From: Methanosarcina sp. Ant1
GTDB lineage: Archaea; Halobacteriota; Methanosarcinia; Methanosarcinales; Methanosarcinaceae
Assembly: GCA_001714685.2 (NCBI GenBank)
Contig: MDTP02000059.1
Span: 1-46,337 of the forward strand
Length of the DNA: 46,337 nucleotides
Direction of reading: 5' to 3'
Shown here: positions 9,321 through 17,321 of the stretch, piece after piece
How the letters are laid out: each line of letters opens with the position of its first letter
How positions within the stretch are numbered: position 1 is the first letter of the stretch
The notes under the pieces: model-generated
What the model saw: only the letters and a program-made list of their open reading frames with translations
What the model was told of the DNA's origin: nothing
The model's database searches: none
Position numbers and translations under genes: made by a program

Positions 9321-10664
9321 TTACAGCATATGGAGGTAGGTAGAAAGTTCCCAAGGGTGAACAATTGATTTATATTCGTCCCATTCCATATTTTTCGCAC
9401 AGAGATAGTGGCTGAAGACGTGATCCCCGAGCACCTCCTTTACGAATTTGCTGCTTTTCATCTCATCGATTGCCTCTTTGAGATCTGCAGGAAGGGAGCG
9501 AATTCCTCTTTCCTCGCGCTCTTTTTCCGTAAGGTGGAAAATGTTCACATTAGTCGGCTCTCCAGGATCGATCTTGTTTTTGATCCCATCAAGGCCAGCT
9601 CTGAGCATTAGGGCGAAGGCAAGATACGGGTTACATGCCGGATCCGGACATCTGAGTTCAATCCTTGTCCCGTTTCCGCGAGTTGCGGGAATGCGTATCA
9701 GTGAACTCCTGTTCTTTGCAGACCAGGTTATATAGACCGGGGCCTCGTATCCGGGTACGATCCTCTTATAAGAATTAACAACAGGATTTGTGACAGCTGC
9801 AAATTCCCTTATGTGCTTCAGCAGCCCACCGATGTAGTACATTGCATCTTGGGAAAGCTGGGTTGAAGTATTCGGGTCATAAAACACATTCTCCCCTTCC
9901 TTGAAAAGGGACTGGTTGCTGTGCATACCCGAGCCATTTACGCCGAAAAGAGGCTTAGGCATGAAAGTGGCATAATATCCTTTGTGGTAAGCGATGGCCT
10001 TTACTACATATTTAAAAGTTATGACATTGTCTGCCGTGCTAAGCACATCGCCGAATCTGAAGTCAATTTCGTGCTGCGAGGGGGCTACTTCATGATGAGA
10101 TGCTTCAATCTGGAATCCCATAGATTCGAGGGCATAATCAATATCCCTGCGTACATCCTGTGCACGGTCAAGGGGTGCAAAATCAAAGTATCCTCCCTGG
10201 TCGGTAAGCTCTGTAGTAGGGTTTCCGTTTGCATCAAGCTTGAAAAGGAAAAACTCCAATTCTGGCCCTGCCTGCATTGAGAAACCCATCTTCTGAGCTT
10301 CTTTAATTGCACTCTTAAGTACATACCTAGGGTCTCCCTGGAACGGCCTTCCGTCAGGGAGATATACATCCCCTAGAATTCTGGCTACTGCACCGGCTGT
10401 AGGTCTCCAGGGAAGTAGCCTGAAAGTAGACGGGTCAAGCACGAGTTTCATATCAGATTCTTCAATCCTTGTAAAGCCCTGAATAGAAGATCCGTCAAAC
10501 ATTACACCGTTTTCAAATGCTTCTTCCAGTAGTTCTGCAGGAATTGCCCAGCTTTTGATGATACCGAGTGTGTCCGTAAACTGGGTCCGGATAAATTTCA
10601 CGTCTCGTTCTTTAACAGTCTCTAACACATCTTCTTTGGTTGTACACTTTTTATTCTGCACCAT
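9321..10664 (-). CDS. glnA: Glutamine synthetase, type I
   Basis: Condenses ammonia with glutamate using ATP; the entry point of ammonium into metabolism and the source of glutamine for the neighbouring glutamate synthase. The 447-residue length and the motifs MFDGSSIQGF (substrate/latch region), AGPELEFFLF and VAPSQHEIDFRF (metal-binding glutamates), NGSGMHSNQS and RSSLIRIPATRGNGTRIELRCPDP are those of GS-I. There is no adenylylation loop of the GSI-beta type (Tyr in NLYDLP is absent), so control is probably transcriptional and by effector binding. I set the start at the ATG 10662-10664, which has AGGTGA upstream; the open frame continues to a TTG at 10685 without support. A NrpR-type operator lies in the promoter. 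Confidence 0.96.
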   Translation of the reverse strand: MVQNKKCTTKEDVLETVKERDVKFIRTQFTDTLGIIKSWAIPAELLEEAFENGVMFDGSSIQGFTRIEESDMKLVLDPSTFRLLPWRPTAGAVARILGDVYLPDGRPFQGDPRYVLKSAIKEAQKMGFSMQAGPELEFFLFKLDANGNPTTELTDQGGYFDFAPLDRAQDVRRDIDYALESMGFQIEASHHEVAPSQHEIDFRFGDVLSTADNVITFKYVVKAIAYHKGYYATFMPKPLFGVNGSGMHSNQSLFKEGENVFYDPNTSTQLSQDAMYYIGGLLKHIREFAAVTNPVVNSYKRIVPGYEAPVYITWSAKNRSSLIRIPATRGNGTRIELRCPDPACNPYLAFALMLRAGLDGIKNKIDPGEPTNVNIFHLTEKEREERGIRSLPADLKEAIDEMKSSKFVKEVLGDHVFSHYLCAKNMEWDEYKSIVHPWELSTYLHML

Positions 10665-10687
10665 TGATTTCACCTTACTAGGCAACA

Positions 10688-10723
10688 GGTAACCCTTTAC
10701 CCATCTAATTGTATATATATTTT
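10688..10723 (-). promoter_or_regulatory. glnA promoter with NrpR-type operator
   Basis: A perfect GGTA-N6-TACC palindrome (GGTAACCCTTTACC, 10688-10701) lies 24 bases before the glnA start codon and 10 bases downstream of a TATA box (about 10711-10721). It would overlap the transcription start, the usual place for a repressor. GGTA-N6-TACC is, to my knowledge, the NrpR box of Methanosarcina mazei nitrogen genes. Confidence 0.75.
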
Positions 10724-10998
10724 CCTATTGTTTTTAGATAAAATAATCTTTAAGTTCCAGATAGATTACATGCTTTCAAAAATATTCTATGATTTATCCC
10801 CACTTTATTACATATATTTCCAATATCTCTTATATAAAGCTCATTTAGAGAAGGAGAGCTTCCTTAATAAGATCTGAATTTAAGTTATTTGACATTACAG
10901 TTGTAAAACAGCTATAAATTCTGGGAGCAGGAAAATAAAGCTTTTTTTCGACTTCAAAGTTAATATTGTTAGAAGACAAAATATTCTAGGTGCCTTAT

Positions 10999-11480
10999 AT
11001 GTTTCAGAAGGTCAATTCCTTTAAGCTTCTTGCCTCAGTGTTGCTTTGCCAGCTTGCTGGAGCAGTCGGCTCAGCATTTACGGCTTCGTCTCTTGAAAAC
11101 TGGTATCTTTTGCTTGAAAAGCCGGCTTTCAACCCTCCGTCATGGATCTTTTTTCCGGTCTGGATTGTGCTTTATACGCTTATGGGGATCTCCCTCTACA
11201 TTGTTTGGGAAAAGGGGCTGCAACAGAGGGAAGTAAAAATAGGATTGCTTATTTTTGGAATACAGTTAGGCCTTAACTCTCTCTGGTCCTTTTTGTTCTT
11301 CGGGCTAAAGTCCCCATACTATGCTTTTGTTGAGATCATTTTTCTCTGGCTTGCTATCTTTCTGACAATAGTTCAGTTTAGAAAAATCTCAAAATAGCTT
11401 CTTACCTGTTGCTTCCTTATATTTTCTGGGTCAGCTTTGCAATGCTACTTAACTATTATATATGGATTCTGAACTCGTGA
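10999..11480 (+). pseudogene. tspO: TspO/MBR-family membrane protein, interrupted by a one-base frameshift
   Basis: The ATG at 10999 (AGGTG upstream) opens a frame for the first four TspO helices, with the family motifs KPAFNPPSW and FPVWIVLYTLMG. The frame ends at a TAG (11395-11397), cutting off the fifth helix. That helix is intact in the -1 frame directly after: IASYLLLPYIFWVSFAM and LNYYIWILN, ending in TGA at 11478-11480. Adding one A to the AAAA run at 11391-11394 restores a protein of about 160 residues, the normal family length. So this is either a recent inactivation, a sequencing error in a homopolymer, or a slippery site. TspO proteins bind porphyrins and sterols in membranes. Confidence 0.85.
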
Positions 11481-11659
11481 CTGAGGTTTGTGAAACCATC
11501 TTTGAATCTACAGGCTACTCAAGACTAGCTGCTATCTTAATCGACATCTGAACCCGCAATTCGTGATATGAAAAAATACTTAATGAAAAAAAAGCCGTAA
11601 AAAGAAGTTTGCCCTGAAAGTCCCTGGATAAACATCCAAGCTTCAAGATTGAAAATCTA

Positions 11660-11751
11660 TAGAGGATATAGAAAAACCCGAATACCTGGCCTTTTGCTTA
11701 TAAATAGTATATAAGCAATTCATCAAATCAGAGGTTTATCGAATTCTCCAT
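11660..11751. repeat. 92-bp dispersed repeat, copy B
   Basis: Partner of 8489-8580, same length and orientation, ending right at the stop codon of the DUF1059 gene. Divergence between the copies is spread along the sequence, so the duplication is not recent. Confidence 0.7.
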
Positions 11752-11752
11752 A

Positions 11753-11962
11753 TTAGAGGGCACCACAGCCGCAACTTCGTCCTAAGAGGGTTGATACCCG
11801 ATGCTTCAGGTGGCTTATATCATCTTCAGACATCTTATCAAGCTCATCTTTATGTTCTTTTTCTATATGGTCAAACATGGTCTTTTCAACCTCTTCCAGT
11901 TCATTACCAGCAGCCATAAAATTACACTTGAAACCCAGATCGCCGCATTTAATTATTTTCAT
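11753..11962 (-). CDS. DUF1059 small protein
   Basis: A 69-residue protein. The N-terminal IKCGDLGFKCNFMAAG is the hallmark of DUF1059, a family of small cytoplasmic proteins of unknown function. A central charged helix (about 20-50) and a C-terminal SCGCG follow; four cysteines (C6, C13, C64, C66) suggest possible metal binding, which is inference. The ATG at 11960-11962 has a clear AGAGGT site 6 bases upstream. Monocistronic, next to the small heat-shock genes. Confidence 0.8.
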   Translation of the reverse strand: MKIIKCGDLGFKCNFMAAGNELEEVEKTMFDHIEKEHKDELDKMSEDDISHLKHRVSTLLGRSCGCGAL

Positions 11963-12084
11963 AAAATTACCTCTATATAAATAGAATAAAAAAATGATCT
12001 ACATCGATTCAAATAAAAATAATAAAAATGATAGGATATAAAATTAAGCTTTTTAAGACGTTTTTCGGTGTGGAGTTCTTTGCC

Positions 12085-12393
12085 TTACTCAATCGGAATA
12101 TTCCTTGCACACATAAAACGTTCTTTATAGGGAACTCTAATTGTGAGCATTCCTTTATTATTTACCGCAATAGCCTTTTCAGAATCGACAGGCCCGTCAA
12201 GGAAAAAAGCTCCCAGGTATTCCACCGTTTCACTGAAAGCCTTCAAGTAGAAACTGTTTTCATGCATCACAAGGGTTATATGTTCACTCTCTACATCAGG
12301 AAGTTCAACTTCCAGGGTAAGATTTTCACGTTTGTCATCGTGATACATGGCCAATATCGGAGTTTTCAGTATCCTGGGTACAGGATTGTTCAT
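12085..12393 (-). CDS. Small heat-shock protein, Hsp20/alpha-crystallin family
   Basis: A 102-residue protein consisting almost entirely of an alpha-crystallin domain: ENLTLEVELPDVESEHITL corresponds to strands 2-3 and KGMLTIRVPYKERF to the strand 8-9 region. The N-terminal arm is very short and there is no IXI tail beyond NIPIE, so oligomers may be small. The start at 12391-12393 follows GGGGGAG at the right distance; the open frame extends 14 codons further up without a ribosome site. A decayed paralog lies directly upstream. Function as an ATP-independent holdase is inferred from the family. Confidence 0.75.
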   Translation of the reverse strand: MNNPVPRILKTPILAMYHDDKRENLTLEVELPDVESEHITLVMHENSFYLKAFSETVEYLGAFFLDGPVDSEKAIAVNNKGMLTIRVPYKERFMCARNIPIE

Positions 12394-12436
12394 AACACTC
12401 TCCCCCTTAAAAAAGCTTGAAGTGAAATTCGCCATC

Positions 12437-12746
12437 TTACTCGATTTCTACATTAAATGCTTTTTAAAAGTGTTCCTTATGAGACACTGTAACTTTAAGT
12501 ACACCTTTTGAGTAGTTAGCAACTGCTTTTTATGGGTTTTACCGAGCAGCAACTGAATAGCTATCCGCAGATTCAACTCCTTCTTTATAGCTTTTATATA
12601 AGCCGTTTTCGGAGATCTTAAAAGAAATATCTTTCTTTTCGACTCCCGGAAGAACCACATCAATTTGAAGGTTTTCATATTTATAGTCAGGATGCCGTCA
12701 GGATATGCACAGATAACTGGTGATAGTCTCAACGTTTCTGCACCAT
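12437..12746 (-). pseudogene. Decayed Hsp20-family paralog
   Basis: A ribosome site (GGGGGT) and ATG at 12744-12746 are still present, but the frame breaks after a few codons. Pieces of an alpha-crystallin domain are readable in shifted frames: ENLQIDVVLPGVEKKDISF, then NGLYIKAIK, then EGVESADSYSVAAR followed by a stop, then NYSKGVLKVTVSHKEHF followed by a stop, and KAFNVEIE. At least three frameshifts and two stops are needed. The order and content match the intact gene just downstream (for example YLKAFSETVEY and MLTIRVPYKERF), so it is a tandem paralog that has been lost. Confidence 0.85.
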
Positions 12747-13353
12747 ATTACCCCCAAATAACATCACCAATTAACGTATTTATATGTATCTTACTCACAT
12801 ACTTTGATAAATTCATAATTGTACGCTGTATTTAGTCTAGTTCAGGTAGGACAAACTTTTTTGAAAAATTGACCAGTCTATAATTGACAGTCTATTAGAG
12901 TTCAGAAAATCCTGTAGTTAACAGTACCAAAAACAGTAATGAACTCCAAATTTCAATTATTTTTATAAGATAAATGTTAACTCGGAAATAAGTTCCATGA
13001 TATAAACTTTTCCCACATTTATCCTGCATCTCAATTCTAAATAATAAGGAAGGGAATTTTTGAAAAAAAGCAAAAGGGAGAAGTTATTGGAGATGTTTCT
13101 CACAGAATCGGACAGAATTAATCAAAATACACTGTTTTTTAGAAGTAAGCAAAACAGAAAACAAAGAGCTACTAAGAAGTTAGTTTAGAAGCTTTATTTC
13201 CTATTTATATAAACCATCCGAGATACAACTACTTGTGTAAACTATCAAGAGATTTATCCAAACTTAATAGTTTCAACAAACAAATTGCTAATTGATAGCC
13301 ACTCAAAATGGGGTTTAATTGAGTGGCAGAGTAGATCTTATTTGGTAAAGGAA
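12747..13353. other. Intergenic region upstream of the ABC exporter
   Basis: About 600 bp of AT-rich sequence without a convincing gene. The only structure I see is the hairpin at 13298-13327 listed separately. Confidence 0.5.
13298..13327 (+). promoter_or_regulatory. Perfect inverted repeat upstream of the ABC exporter
   Basis: GCCACTCAA (13298-13306) and TTGAGTGGC (13319-13327) form a 9-bp perfect stem with a 12-base loop, 43 bases before the first GTG of the duplicated start region. It could be an operator for a dimeric regulator or an RNA hairpin in the leader. Confidence 0.45.
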
Positions 13354-13476
13354 AGGGGTTGATTTACTAGTGACCGCAAATGTCATAGAAGTAAATAATC
13401 TTGAACATAAAAAAGGGGAGGGGTTGATTTACTAGTGACCACAAATGTCATAGAAGTAAATAATCTTGAACATAAA
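13354..13476 (+). repeat. Direct duplication of the exporter gene's translation start (58 bp, offset 65)
   Basis: 13354-13411 and 13419-13476 are identical except for one G/A difference. Each copy contains AGGGGTTGATTTACTAGTGACC, i.e. ribosome site, GTG start and the first codons. The second copy is the real start of the ATPase gene. Confidence 0.95.
13370..13435 (+). CDS. Possible 21-residue leader peptide made by the duplicated start
   Basis: The upstream copy of the start gives a frame beginning at GTG 13370, sharing its first 14 residues with the ATPase except T-A for T-T, then KGEGLIY and a TAG whose G is the first base of the ATPase GTG start at 13435. The stop/start overlap would allow termination-reinitiation. 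Whether it is translated is not known; it may be a passive by-product of the duplication. Confidence 0.35.
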   Translation: MTANVIEVNNLEHKKGEGLIY

Positions 13477-14424
13477 TACGGCGACTTAAAAGCAGTAGAT
13501 AATATCAGCTTCACCGTGAAAAAAGGGGAGATATTCTCATTTCTCGGTCCAAATGGGGCAGGTAAGAGCACAGTAATAAATATTCTAACCACACTTCGGA
13601 AAATCCAGAAGGGCGAGGCTAAGGTCAACGGATATGATGTGGCAAAAGAATCAAAAGAAGTAAGAAAATCAATAGGAATTGTTTTTCAAATGATGTGCCT
13701 TGATTATGAAATGACTGTATTTGAAAACTTGGAATATCATGGCATGATATACTCAATGGCAAAAGAAGAAAGAAGAAAAAGGATAGATGAACTCATTAAA
13801 CTTACTGAACTGGAAGCTAAAAGGAATGTCTTGGCTAAAGATTTAAGTGGGGGTATGAAGCGGAGACTTGAACTTGCAAGGGGATTAATGACAAGACCTG
13901 CAGTCCTCTTCCTTGATGAGCCAACGGTAGGTTTTGATATTCAGACAAGATTGAGAATGTGGGAATATTTGAGAAATGTCAAAAAACAGGGTACTACCAT
14001 TTTCTTGACTACTCACTATATGGAAGAAGCTGATCAGCTCAGCGACAGAATCAGCATCATCGATTACGGAAAAATAATCGTAACAGGGAGTGCATTGGAA
14101 TTAAAAAATCAGCTTGGTAAAGATCTGATTTATCTGGAGACCAGCGATAACAAGGCTGCTGCAGATATTTTAAGGACACTTGAATCGGTAAAAGGGGTAA
14201 ATGAAGATGCAAAATTCCTGAGAGTAATGCTTGGGGTAGATGTCACGCATATATTACCGAAAATTATGGATCTGATCGGACAAAATGGGATAGAGATCAC
14301 AACAGTAAACATCAAAAAGCCCTCAATGGATGATGTTTTTGTTCACTATACAGGACACGATTTAAGGGAAGGAAAACCAGAAGAGAAACATGATGAGAGC
14401 AAAACTGTGGAGGCGTTGAGATGA
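13435..14424 (+). CDS. ABC transporter ATP-binding protein, DrrA-like
   Basis: A 329-residue ATPase of the ABC-2/DrrA group that powers export together with the permease encoded next. Walker A is GPNGAGKST (38-46), the signature is LSGGMKRRLELA (about 139), Walker B is LFLDEPTVGFD (about 159), and the switch His is in TTHYMEEA. The C-terminal part (about 220-310) is the regulatory extension typical of DrrA proteins. The GTG at 13435 is preceded by AGGGG. The last bases overlap the permease ATG (ATGA), so the two are translationally coupled. The substrate cannot be deduced; drug or lipid export are the usual roles. Confidence 0.92.
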   Translation: MTTNVIEVNNLEHKYGDLKAVDNISFTVKKGEIFSFLGPNGAGKSTVINILTTLRKIQKGEAKVNGYDVAKESKEVRKSIGIVFQMMCLDYEMTVFENLEYHGMIYSMAKEERRKRIDELIKLTELEAKRNVLAKDLSGGMKRRLELARGLMTRPAVLFLDEPTVGFDIQTRLRMWEYLRNVKKQGTTIFLTTHYMEEADQLSDRISIIDYGKIIVTGSALELKNQLGKDLIYLETSDNKAAADILRTLESVKGVNEDAKFLRVMLGVDVTHILPKIMDLIGQNGIEITTVNIKKPSMDDVFVHYTGHDLREGKPEEKHDESKTVEALR

Positions 14425-15254
14425 GTTTGGCGTTCCGTGCTGTATACTGGAGAGAAATGGTAAAATTTTTCAGATTCAAATCAGTGCTCTTCAGTTCCTT
14501 GATTCAACCCGTAATGTGGCTTGCATTTTTTGGGCTTGCAATGTCAAAGAGTTTCGATAAACTAACTTCCATGATTCCAAGCACTCCAGGTGTCCCAACT
14601 GTTGATTACCTTACCTATATGGGAGCTGGAATAATTGCGATGGATGTATTATTTAGCAGTCTTTTTGGGGGTACCACTCTTCTATTTGATAAGAAATTCA
14701 GCCTATTAAAAGAGACTCTCGCAAGTCCCATCTCACGAATCAATATTGTCGTGGGCGTTGGACTTTCAGGCATGACAAAGGCCTTCATTCAGACGGCTAT
14801 TATAATTGTATTTGGAAGATTTATCGGGATGAATTTCTTTAAAGGGTATGATCCGATTCAAACTCTTGTCTCAGTCGTGGGTATCTTTTTATTAGTAGGG
14901 ATTTTCACCTTAGGATTTCTCTTCCTTTCAGGTTCAATCGCCATTACCGTTGAACAACCCGAAGGGATGCAGTCTATTCTAACTCTGCTTAGCATGCCTC
15001 TATTCTTCATAAGCAATGCTCTATATCCTGTTGATGCTTTTCCTGAGATTCTCCAGTTTCTATCAATATTCAACCCTTTAACTCTTCTAGCAGATGGAAT
15101 TCGCTATTTTGCGTTAGGGAGTAATTTCTCTGTGATGGGAGGTCACTATATTTATACGACAGCAGATATCGCTATGTCCTTCCTGGGTCTCGTGTTCTTT
15201 GCCTTAACAATGCTATCCGTCGTACTCTGGAGGTTTAATAAAGTAGATATCTAA
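14421..15254 (+). CDS. ABC-2 type permease, DrrB-like
   Basis: A 277-residue membrane protein with about six hydrophobic helices in the ABC-2 arrangement. The family region LLSMPLFFISNALYPVDAFPEILQFLSIFNPLTLLADGIRYF is split over the last two helices. It forms the pore of the exporter with the ATPase encoded immediately upstream, with a 4-base overlap. No other component follows; a 13-bp hairpin 38 bases beyond the stop probably ends the transcript. Confidence 0.92.
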   Translation: MSLAFRAVYWREMVKFFRFKSVLFSSLIQPVMWLAFFGLAMSKSFDKLTSMIPSTPGVPTVDYLTYMGAGIIAMDVLFSSLFGGTTLLFDKKFSLLKETLASPISRINIVVGVGLSGMTKAFIQTAIIIVFGRFIGMNFFKGYDPIQTLVSVVGIFLLVGIFTLGFLFLSGSIAITVEQPEGMQSILTLLSMPLFFISNALYPVDAFPEILQFLSIFNPLTLLADGIRYFALGSNFSVMGGHYIYTTADIAMSFLGLVFFALTMLSVVLWRFNKVDI

Positions 15255-15292
15255 TCACAGTAATTGATTTTTAGTATGTAGCCGCTGAATAC

Positions 15293-15330
15293 AACGCAAT
15301 AATATACTCACTGAAGGATATTATTGCGTT
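15293..15330 (+). terminator. Inverted repeat after the ABC exporter operon
   Basis: AACGCAATAATAT (15293-15305) and ATATTATTGCGTT (15318-15330) form a perfect 13-bp stem with a 12-base loop. Its place right after the permease stop suggests a transcript end. The rest of the spacer up to the thiC end (15331-15621) is AT-rich and shows nothing else. Confidence 0.55.
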
Positions 15331-15621
15331 ACTTATGAGCTTGATATGCTTACTAAGATTTTATTGCTAAAGAACTACTTTATTGCTAAAAAATTATTGA
15401 AAAATGAAAAATAGAACACTTTTTTATATTTTATAGGGGAAAAATTTAGCATTGGTTCAGCTGGCAGTTGACCGCCATCAATCAAAAATTAAGAAAACAA
15501 CAAAAATGCTGAATGAAAAGCAATAAAAAATACTTGAGTGAGAAAAACCACAAAAAGCAGATTAAAAAGATAAGATAAGTAAAGCCCGAATGCCTTACTT
15601 TGCTAATTCACCAGTACCTTC

Positions 15622-16908
15622 TTATTTTGCGAGGTTGTAGCTCTGGTTGACAATCTTCAGAGCGCAGTAGTTACCGCACATAGTACAGGTGTCGGTATCT
15701 TCAGGTGCTCTGCTGGCCCTTACTGCTCTTGCATGTTCGGGGTCGATTGCAAGGGAGTACATCTTTTCCCAGTCAAGTTCTCTTCTGGCTCTGCCCATAG
15801 CGAGGTCCTGTTCTCTTGCTCTGTCTGGGTACTTTACCATGTCGCCTACGTGAGCTGCAATCCTGGAGGTCTTGACTCCAGTGATGACGTCTTCGAGGTT
15901 TGGAAGAGCAAGGTGTTCTGCAGGAGTCACGTAGCAGAGGAAGTCACAGCCATAAGATGCAGATACGGATGCTCCGATTGCGGTTACGATGTGGTCGTAG
16001 CCGGGGGCGATGTCAGTTACAAGCGGGCCGAGCATGTAGAAGGGCTTATGACCGCTCATTTCCTTCATAAGTTTTACGTTGGTTGCGATCTGGTCGAGAG
16101 GGACGTGGCCAGGACCTTCAACAATGACCTGCAGACCCTGTTTATGGGCTTTATCGGCCAGTTCAGCGTTGATGATGAGTTCCTGGATCTGAGCACGGTC
16201 AGTTGCATCGTGAATTGCACCTGCACGCATTCCATTTCCTGTGGAGAGTACAACTTCGTGTTCCTTGAGGATTTCAACGAGGTAATCAAAGTTGGCAAAG
16301 AGTGGGTTTTCCTTTTCGTTGTGAAGCATCCAGGAAGTCATGAAAGCCCCACCACGGGAACAGAGACCTCCGTACCTGCCGTGGGCTTTGAGCCGATCCA
16401 TAGTGATATTGTTGATCCCTGTATGGATTGCCATGAAGTTGGTCCCGAGCTTTGCCTGGTCTTCGGTCGCCTTGAAGAGTTCGTCTTCAGTCATATGAAC
16501 AATTGAGCCATACTTCCTTGCGGCCTCAATGAAAGCCTGATAGAGGGGCACGGAACCTACAGAAAGGGAGATACTGTCAATGACCTTTTTCCTGATTGCA
16601 AGGAAATCTCCGCCTGTACCGAGTTCCATAAGGGTGTCTGCGCCTGCGGCTTCAGCAGCCTGAGCCTTCTTGACTTCCATATCTATATCAACAATGTCTG
16701 AAGATACACCGATGGATGCATTGACTTTGGTCAGGAGTCCTTCTCCGATACCGCAGAGCTTTACCTGCCTGTAAGGGGAAGTTGGAATAACGATTCTGCC
16801 GGCTGCAACACCGCGGCAGATAAATTCAGGGTCAAGTCCTTCGCCCTTTGCAACGATCTTCATCTCTTCGGTGATTATTCCTTTTTGAGCATCTTCCACA
16901 ATTGTCAT
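15622..16908 (-). CDS. thiC: Phosphomethylpyrimidine synthase ThiC
   Basis: Radical SAM enzyme that rearranges aminoimidazole ribotide into the pyrimidine of thiamine. Length (428) fits the short archaeal/bacterial form without the N-terminal extension of larger ThiCs. The C-terminal cluster motif CTMCGNYC (CxxCx4C) is intact, as are EGPGHVPLDQI, MLGPLVTDIAPGYDHI and GASYGCDFLCYVTPAEHL-type motifs. The ATG at 16906-16908 follows TTGAGGT. It is a single gene; I find no recognisable TPP riboswitch in the 60 bases between the start and the TATA-like ATATATAA near 17010. Confidence 0.95.
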   Translation of the reverse strand: MTIVEDAQKGIITEEMKIVAKGEGLDPEFICRGVAAGRIVIPTSPYRQVKLCGIGEGLLTKVNASIGVSSDIVDIDMEVKKAQAAEAAGADTLMELGTGGDFLAIRKKVIDSISLSVGSVPLYQAFIEAARKYGSIVHMTEDELFKATEDQAKLGTNFMAIHTGINNITMDRLKAHGRYGGLCSRGGAFMTSWMLHNEKENPLFANFDYLVEILKEHEVVLSTGNGMRAGAIHDATDRAQIQELIINAELADKAHKQGLQVIVEGPGHVPLDQIATNVKLMKEMSGHKPFYMLGPLVTDIAPGYDHIVTAIGASVSASYGCDFLCYVTPAEHLALPNLEDVITGVKTSRIAAHVGDMVKYPDRAREQDLAMGRARRELDWEKMYSLAIDPEHARAVRASRAPEDTDTCTMCGNYCALKIVNQSYNLAK

Positions 16909-17321
16909 ATTTAGTACCTCAAGCTTTCATTTGTCCGTAAGATTCTCATGCGAGATTCATATGTAAGTAAAAGGATTGTGAATTAGCTCATAGAGGCGCG
17001 TAATTATATATAACATTATTTAAAAAATTAACTTTAATCTTAATCAATTTTACTTTACTTCACTTTGCTGTGGAGTTTGCAGATGTCAAGAAAATAAGCC
17101 CCGCCAATAAGATAAATCTTTGGAGATGAAAGTCTAAAGTCATTTTGAGTAAAAAACAAGTGAAGTTGTTTTAGGAAAAACTGAACAAAAATGGCGTAAC
17201 AAAAGGTAAAACGCAAAAAGCACAAGCAAGCATGTGAAAAAAAATAGTAAGCTGAAAAGTGCTGGATTTTCTGCCAGCCATCTAAAGGACATCTCAAATT
17301 TTAGTTATCTGAGATATTTTC
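16909..17321. other. Intergenic region between thiC and the glycosyltransferase gene
   Basis: Holds the thiC promoter (a TATA-like stretch near 17003-17013) and, at 17291-17315, a short inverted repeat (ATCTCA / TGAGAT) that could end the glycosyltransferase transcript. An 80-codon frame on the minus strand here has no ribosome site and no recognisable content. Confidence 0.45.

Noticed and set aside
11395-11397. TAG in tspO read as pyrrolysine
   Set aside because: Methanosarcina decodes some TAG codons as pyrrolysine, but the frame after this TAG does not give TspO-like sequence, whereas the -1 frame does. A frameshift explains it better.
15733-16506. 257-residue frame on the plus strand
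   Set aside because: It lies antisense within thiC, which has full family motifs.
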